Shown here: positions 6,434-8,123 of the stretch, piece by piece
Layout: each line of letters begins with the position of its first letter
Position numbering within the stretch: the stretch's first letter is position 1
DNA from: Desulfohalobiaceae bacterium
Lineage (GTDB): Bacteria; Desulfobacterota; Desulfovibrionia; Desulfovibrionales; Desulfothermaceae
Reading direction: 5' to 3'
DNA length: 8,123 bases
Assembly: GCA_021737525.1 (NCBI GenBank)
Contig: JAIPDU010000069.1
Location: forward strand, 1 to 8,123
The notes under the pieces: model-generated
The model's database searches: none
Told to the model about the DNA's origin: nothing
The model's input: the letters and a program-made list of their open reading frames with translations, nothing else
Position numbers and translations under genes: made by a program

Positions 6434-7819
6434 ATGCCCGAAGGAAAGTTGTGCAACAGAGAGCCGGTCAACACCAAGGAACAGCTGGACACCCTGCTTT
6501 CGGACAAGGGGGGTGCCCAGTACTACGAAGAGATGCAGCATCTGGAGGTGGACCGCAAGAAGCTGAATGACACCCTCAAGCGGACCTTCAACTCCAAGAT
6601 GCGGGCCTGGCTGGAGCTGTGCGCCCACTGCGGCCTGTGCGCGGAGAGCTGCTTCTTCTATCTGACCAACAATCGCGATCCGGGGCAGGTTCCGGCGTAC
6701 AAGATCCAGTCCACCCTGGGCGAGCTGGTCCGGCGCAAGGGAAACGTGAGCAGCGAGTTCATGCAGTACTGCATGGACACCGCCTGGGGCAAGTGCACCT
6801 GCTGCAACCGCTGCGGCCAGTATTGCCCCTACGGGATCGACATGGGGGTCATGTTCAGCTATCTGCGGGGGATCCTCTTTTCCCAGGGCTTCGTCCCCTG
6901 GGAGATGAAGGTGGGTTCCGGCATGCACCGCGTGTATCGGGCCCAGATGGACGTGACCAACGAGGACTTCACCGAGACCTGCGACTGGATGTGCGAGGAA
7001 TCCGAGGACGAGTGGCCCCAGCTGGAGATCCCCGTGGACAAGGAAAACGCGGATATCATGTACACCATCAACGCCCGCGAGGTGAAGCACTATCCCGAGG
7101 ACATCGCGGACGCGGCCATCCTGTTCCACATCGCGGGCGAGGACTGGACCGTGCCCAGCCAGGGCTGGGAGCTGACCTCCCTCTCCATGTTCGCCGGAGA
7201 CTGGGAAGGCGCGACCATGCAGGTCAAGACCGTGTACGACGCCATGGAGCGCCTCAAGCCCAAGAGAATGGTGGGAACGGAATGCGGGCACGCCCACAGG
7301 GCGACCATGGTGGAGGGACCCTACTGGGCCGGGCGCAAGGACGGCGATCCCCCGGTCCCCAGTCAGCACTACGTGGAGTGGGTGGCCGAGGCCCTGCGCA
7401 CGGGCAAGCTCAAAATCGATCCGGAGAAGAAGATCAAGGAGCCGGTGACCCTCCAGGATGCCTGCAACTATGTGCGCAATCACGGTCTGGGCGAGATAAC
7501 CCGGGAGATCATGAGCTATATCGCGGAGGACTTCCGGGAGATGAATCCCAAAAAGGAACACAATTTCTGCTGCGGCGGGGGCGGCGGCCTGAACGGCATC
7601 GGCCGTTACCGGAGGGAGCGCAATATCGGCCTAAGGAACAAGGTGGATCAGATCCGGAAAACAGGGGCCAGCCTGGTGGTCGCTCCCTGCCACAACTGCT
7701 GGGACGCCATCCGGGACCTGAACGAGGAATACCATATCGGGATCCGCTGGTCCTTTCTCAAGCCGCTTCTGATCAGCATGGTGGAGGTGCCGGAGCATCT
7801 CAAGCCGGAAGAGGAGTAA
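6434..7819 (+). CDS. hmcF: HmcF, HdrD/DsrK-like cytoplasmic iron-sulfur subunit
   Basis: Cytoplasmic iron-sulfur protein related to the catalytic subunit of heterodisulfide reductase and to DsrK; presumably the electron exit of the Hmc complex to a cytoplasmic acceptor, which is not identified. The 461-residue product has two classical [4Fe-4S] motifs (C63/C66/C69/C73 and C121/C124/C127/C131). A complete CCG motif lies at the C-terminus: C344, C379-C380, C419 and C422, with spacings close to the CCG consensus. The first CCG region appears degenerate, with C284 in an ECGHAHR context. There is no signal peptide or membrane helix. ATG at 6434 has GAGGA (6426-6430) and GGAG (6421-6424) upstream. 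It is the last hmc gene; the stop is followed 3 bases later by the second palindromic repeat and its terminator-like hairpin. Confidence 0.95.
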   Translation: MPEGKLCNREPVNTKEQLDTLLSDKGGAQYYEEMQHLEVDRKKLNDTLKRTFNSKMRAWLELCAHCGLCAESCFFYLTNNRDPGQVPAYKIQSTLGELVRRKGNVSSEFMQYCMDTAWGKCTCCNRCGQYCPYGIDMGVMFSYLRGILFSQGFVPWEMKVGSGMHRVYRAQMDVTNEDFTETCDWMCEESEDEWPQLEIPVDKENADIMYTINAREVKHYPEDIADAAILFHIAGEDWTVPSQGWELTSLSMFAGDWEGATMQVKTVYDAMERLKPKRMVGTECGHAHRATMVEGPYWAGRKDGDPPVPSQHYVEWVAEALRTGKLKIDPEKKIKEPVTLQDACNYVRNHGLGEITREIMSYIAEDFREMNPKKEHNFCCGGGGGLNGIGRYRRERNIGLRNKVDQIRKTGASLVVAPCHNCWDAIRDLNEEYHIGIRWSFLKPLLISMVEVPEHLKPEEE

Positions 7820-7822
7820 GCT

Positions 7823-7975
7823 GGCAGGGCGTTGAAAAACTTCCAATTGCTGCGTTGCTTCAAAAAGCTCAAGCTTTCACGTAGGCGTCCTACTGTTCAA
7901 GCTTGAGCTTTTTTTGCTCCTTGCACTTGCAATTTTTCAACGCCCTGCCTGATAAGGACTTTTTTTGTAACTGTT
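7823..7975 (-). repeat. Palindromic interspersed repeat, copy 2 (after hmcF, opposite strand)
   Basis: The core is 7823-7949 (127 bp) with perfect 17-bp inverted ends, 7823-7839 against 7933-7949, each of the form GGCAGGGCGTTGAAAAA. Inside is a perfect 15-bp stem, 7862-7876 with 7899-7913, capped by GTAGG (7881-7885) pairing with CCTAC (7889-7893) around a 3-base loop. The reverse complement aligns without gaps to 5381-5507. Similarity extends past the right end through the complement of AAAAAAGTCC (7956-7965) to about CTGTT (7971-7975), so the flank marks orientation even though the core is nearly symmetrical. No transposase is present. Confidence 0.87.
7862..7915 (+). terminator. Likely intrinsic terminator of the hmc operon, within repeat copy 2
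   Basis: A perfect 15-bp stem, AAAAAGCTCAAGCTT (7862-7876) with its complement at 7899-7913, ends in a run of seven T residues (7909-7915) on the hmc-sense strand. It lies 43 bases after the hmcF stop. The loop holds a further 5-bp stem. The stem is less GC-rich than a textbook terminator but long and perfect. Because the A run mirrors the T run it could also stop transcription arriving from the right. Confidence 0.65.
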
Positions 7976-8123
7976 CACCACCTCGCGGAACCGTGAGCCT
8001 ACCCGGGGTATTTTGCATCATGCAGCTTCGACTCTGGATTTTCTAACGCTCGCCACGCGGGGGCATCCCTGCCCCCACCCGACTCTCGTTGGTTGCTGTT
8101 TTCCGGGACTGGACACCATTTCC
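7976..8123. other. Non-coding tail with a compact GC hairpin
   Basis: No gene is visible after the repeat up to the window end. The clearest structure is a perfect 7-bp hairpin, GGGGGCA (8059-8065) and TGCCCCC (8070-8076) with a TCCC loop. It has no T run, so it is not an obvious terminator. A small odd-centred palindrome, TGCATCATGCA, lies at 8014-8024. I recognise no tRNA, no regulator gene and no start of a neighbouring gene. Confidence 0.5.

Noticed and set aside
5378..7561. A 727-codon open frame on the minus strand opposite hmcD, hmcE and hmcF
   Set aside because: It is antisense to three well-supported genes and crosses the repeat. Its translation is rich in His, Leu, Gly and Val with no domain I recognise, as expected when a GC-rich coding strand is read backwards.
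6619..7884. A 421-codon forward frame inside hmcF in another register
   Set aside because: HmcF has all expected cysteine motifs and the correct length in its own frame. This alternative product is Arg/Gly/Pro-rich and has no domain I recognise.

Overview
The window looks like a contig-edge piece of a GC-rich genome from a dissimilatory sulfate reducer (Desulfobacterota, most likely Desulfovibrionales or close kin). The basis is a complete hmc operon, hmcABCDEF, which encodes the high-molecular-weight cytochrome transmembrane redox complex typical of that group. Gene order, subunit sizes and cofactor motifs all fit: a 16-haem HmcA, a four-cluster Tat-type HmcB, an NrfD-like HmcC, a 43-residue HmcD, a NarI-like HmcE and a HdrD/DsrK-like HmcF.

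Layout. Bases 1-50 are pure G, most likely a sequencing or assembly artefact at a contig end. Bases 51-127 are eleven in-phase degenerate 7-mers, followed by a second short period-7 run at 179-206. Bases 282-1112 encode an ABC-3 family metal (Zn/Mn/Fe) permease with no visible ATPase or binding protein. Bases 1113-1415 are non-coding and turn AT-rich near 1240; they hold promoter candidates for hmc. hmcA (1416-3071), hmcB (3107-4168) and hmcC (4161-5333) follow closely, with hmcB and hmcC overlapping by 8 bp. A 127-bp palindromic repeat (5381-5507) then separates hmcC from hmcD (5522-5653), hmcE (5711-6388) and hmcF (6434-7819). A second copy of the repeat, on the opposite strand, lies just after hmcF (7823-7949) and supplies a convincing intrinsic terminator. 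Bases 7950-8123 hold no gene.

How the genes work together. HmcA in the periplasm collects electrons from cytochrome c3 and hydrogenase. HmcB, an exported iron-sulfur protein with a C-terminal membrane anchor, and the membrane subunits HmcC, HmcD and HmcE pass them across or into the membrane. HmcF on the cytoplasmic side carries two [4Fe-4S] sites and a CCG domain and presumably hands electrons to a cytoplasmic acceptor linked to sulfate reduction or thiol/disulfide chemistry. This is established family knowledge applied by motif and order.

The hmc system is known, not new. The least expected signal is the inverted pair of palindromic repeats bracketing hmcDEF. The copies are about 81% identical without gaps, and I counted 24 mismatches by eye. 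Several differences are compensatory and keep stems paired, and the mid-operon copy's imperfect pairs are mostly G-U type on the hmc-sense strand. That suggests structure at the RNA level and possible uncoupling of hmcDEF from hmcABC.
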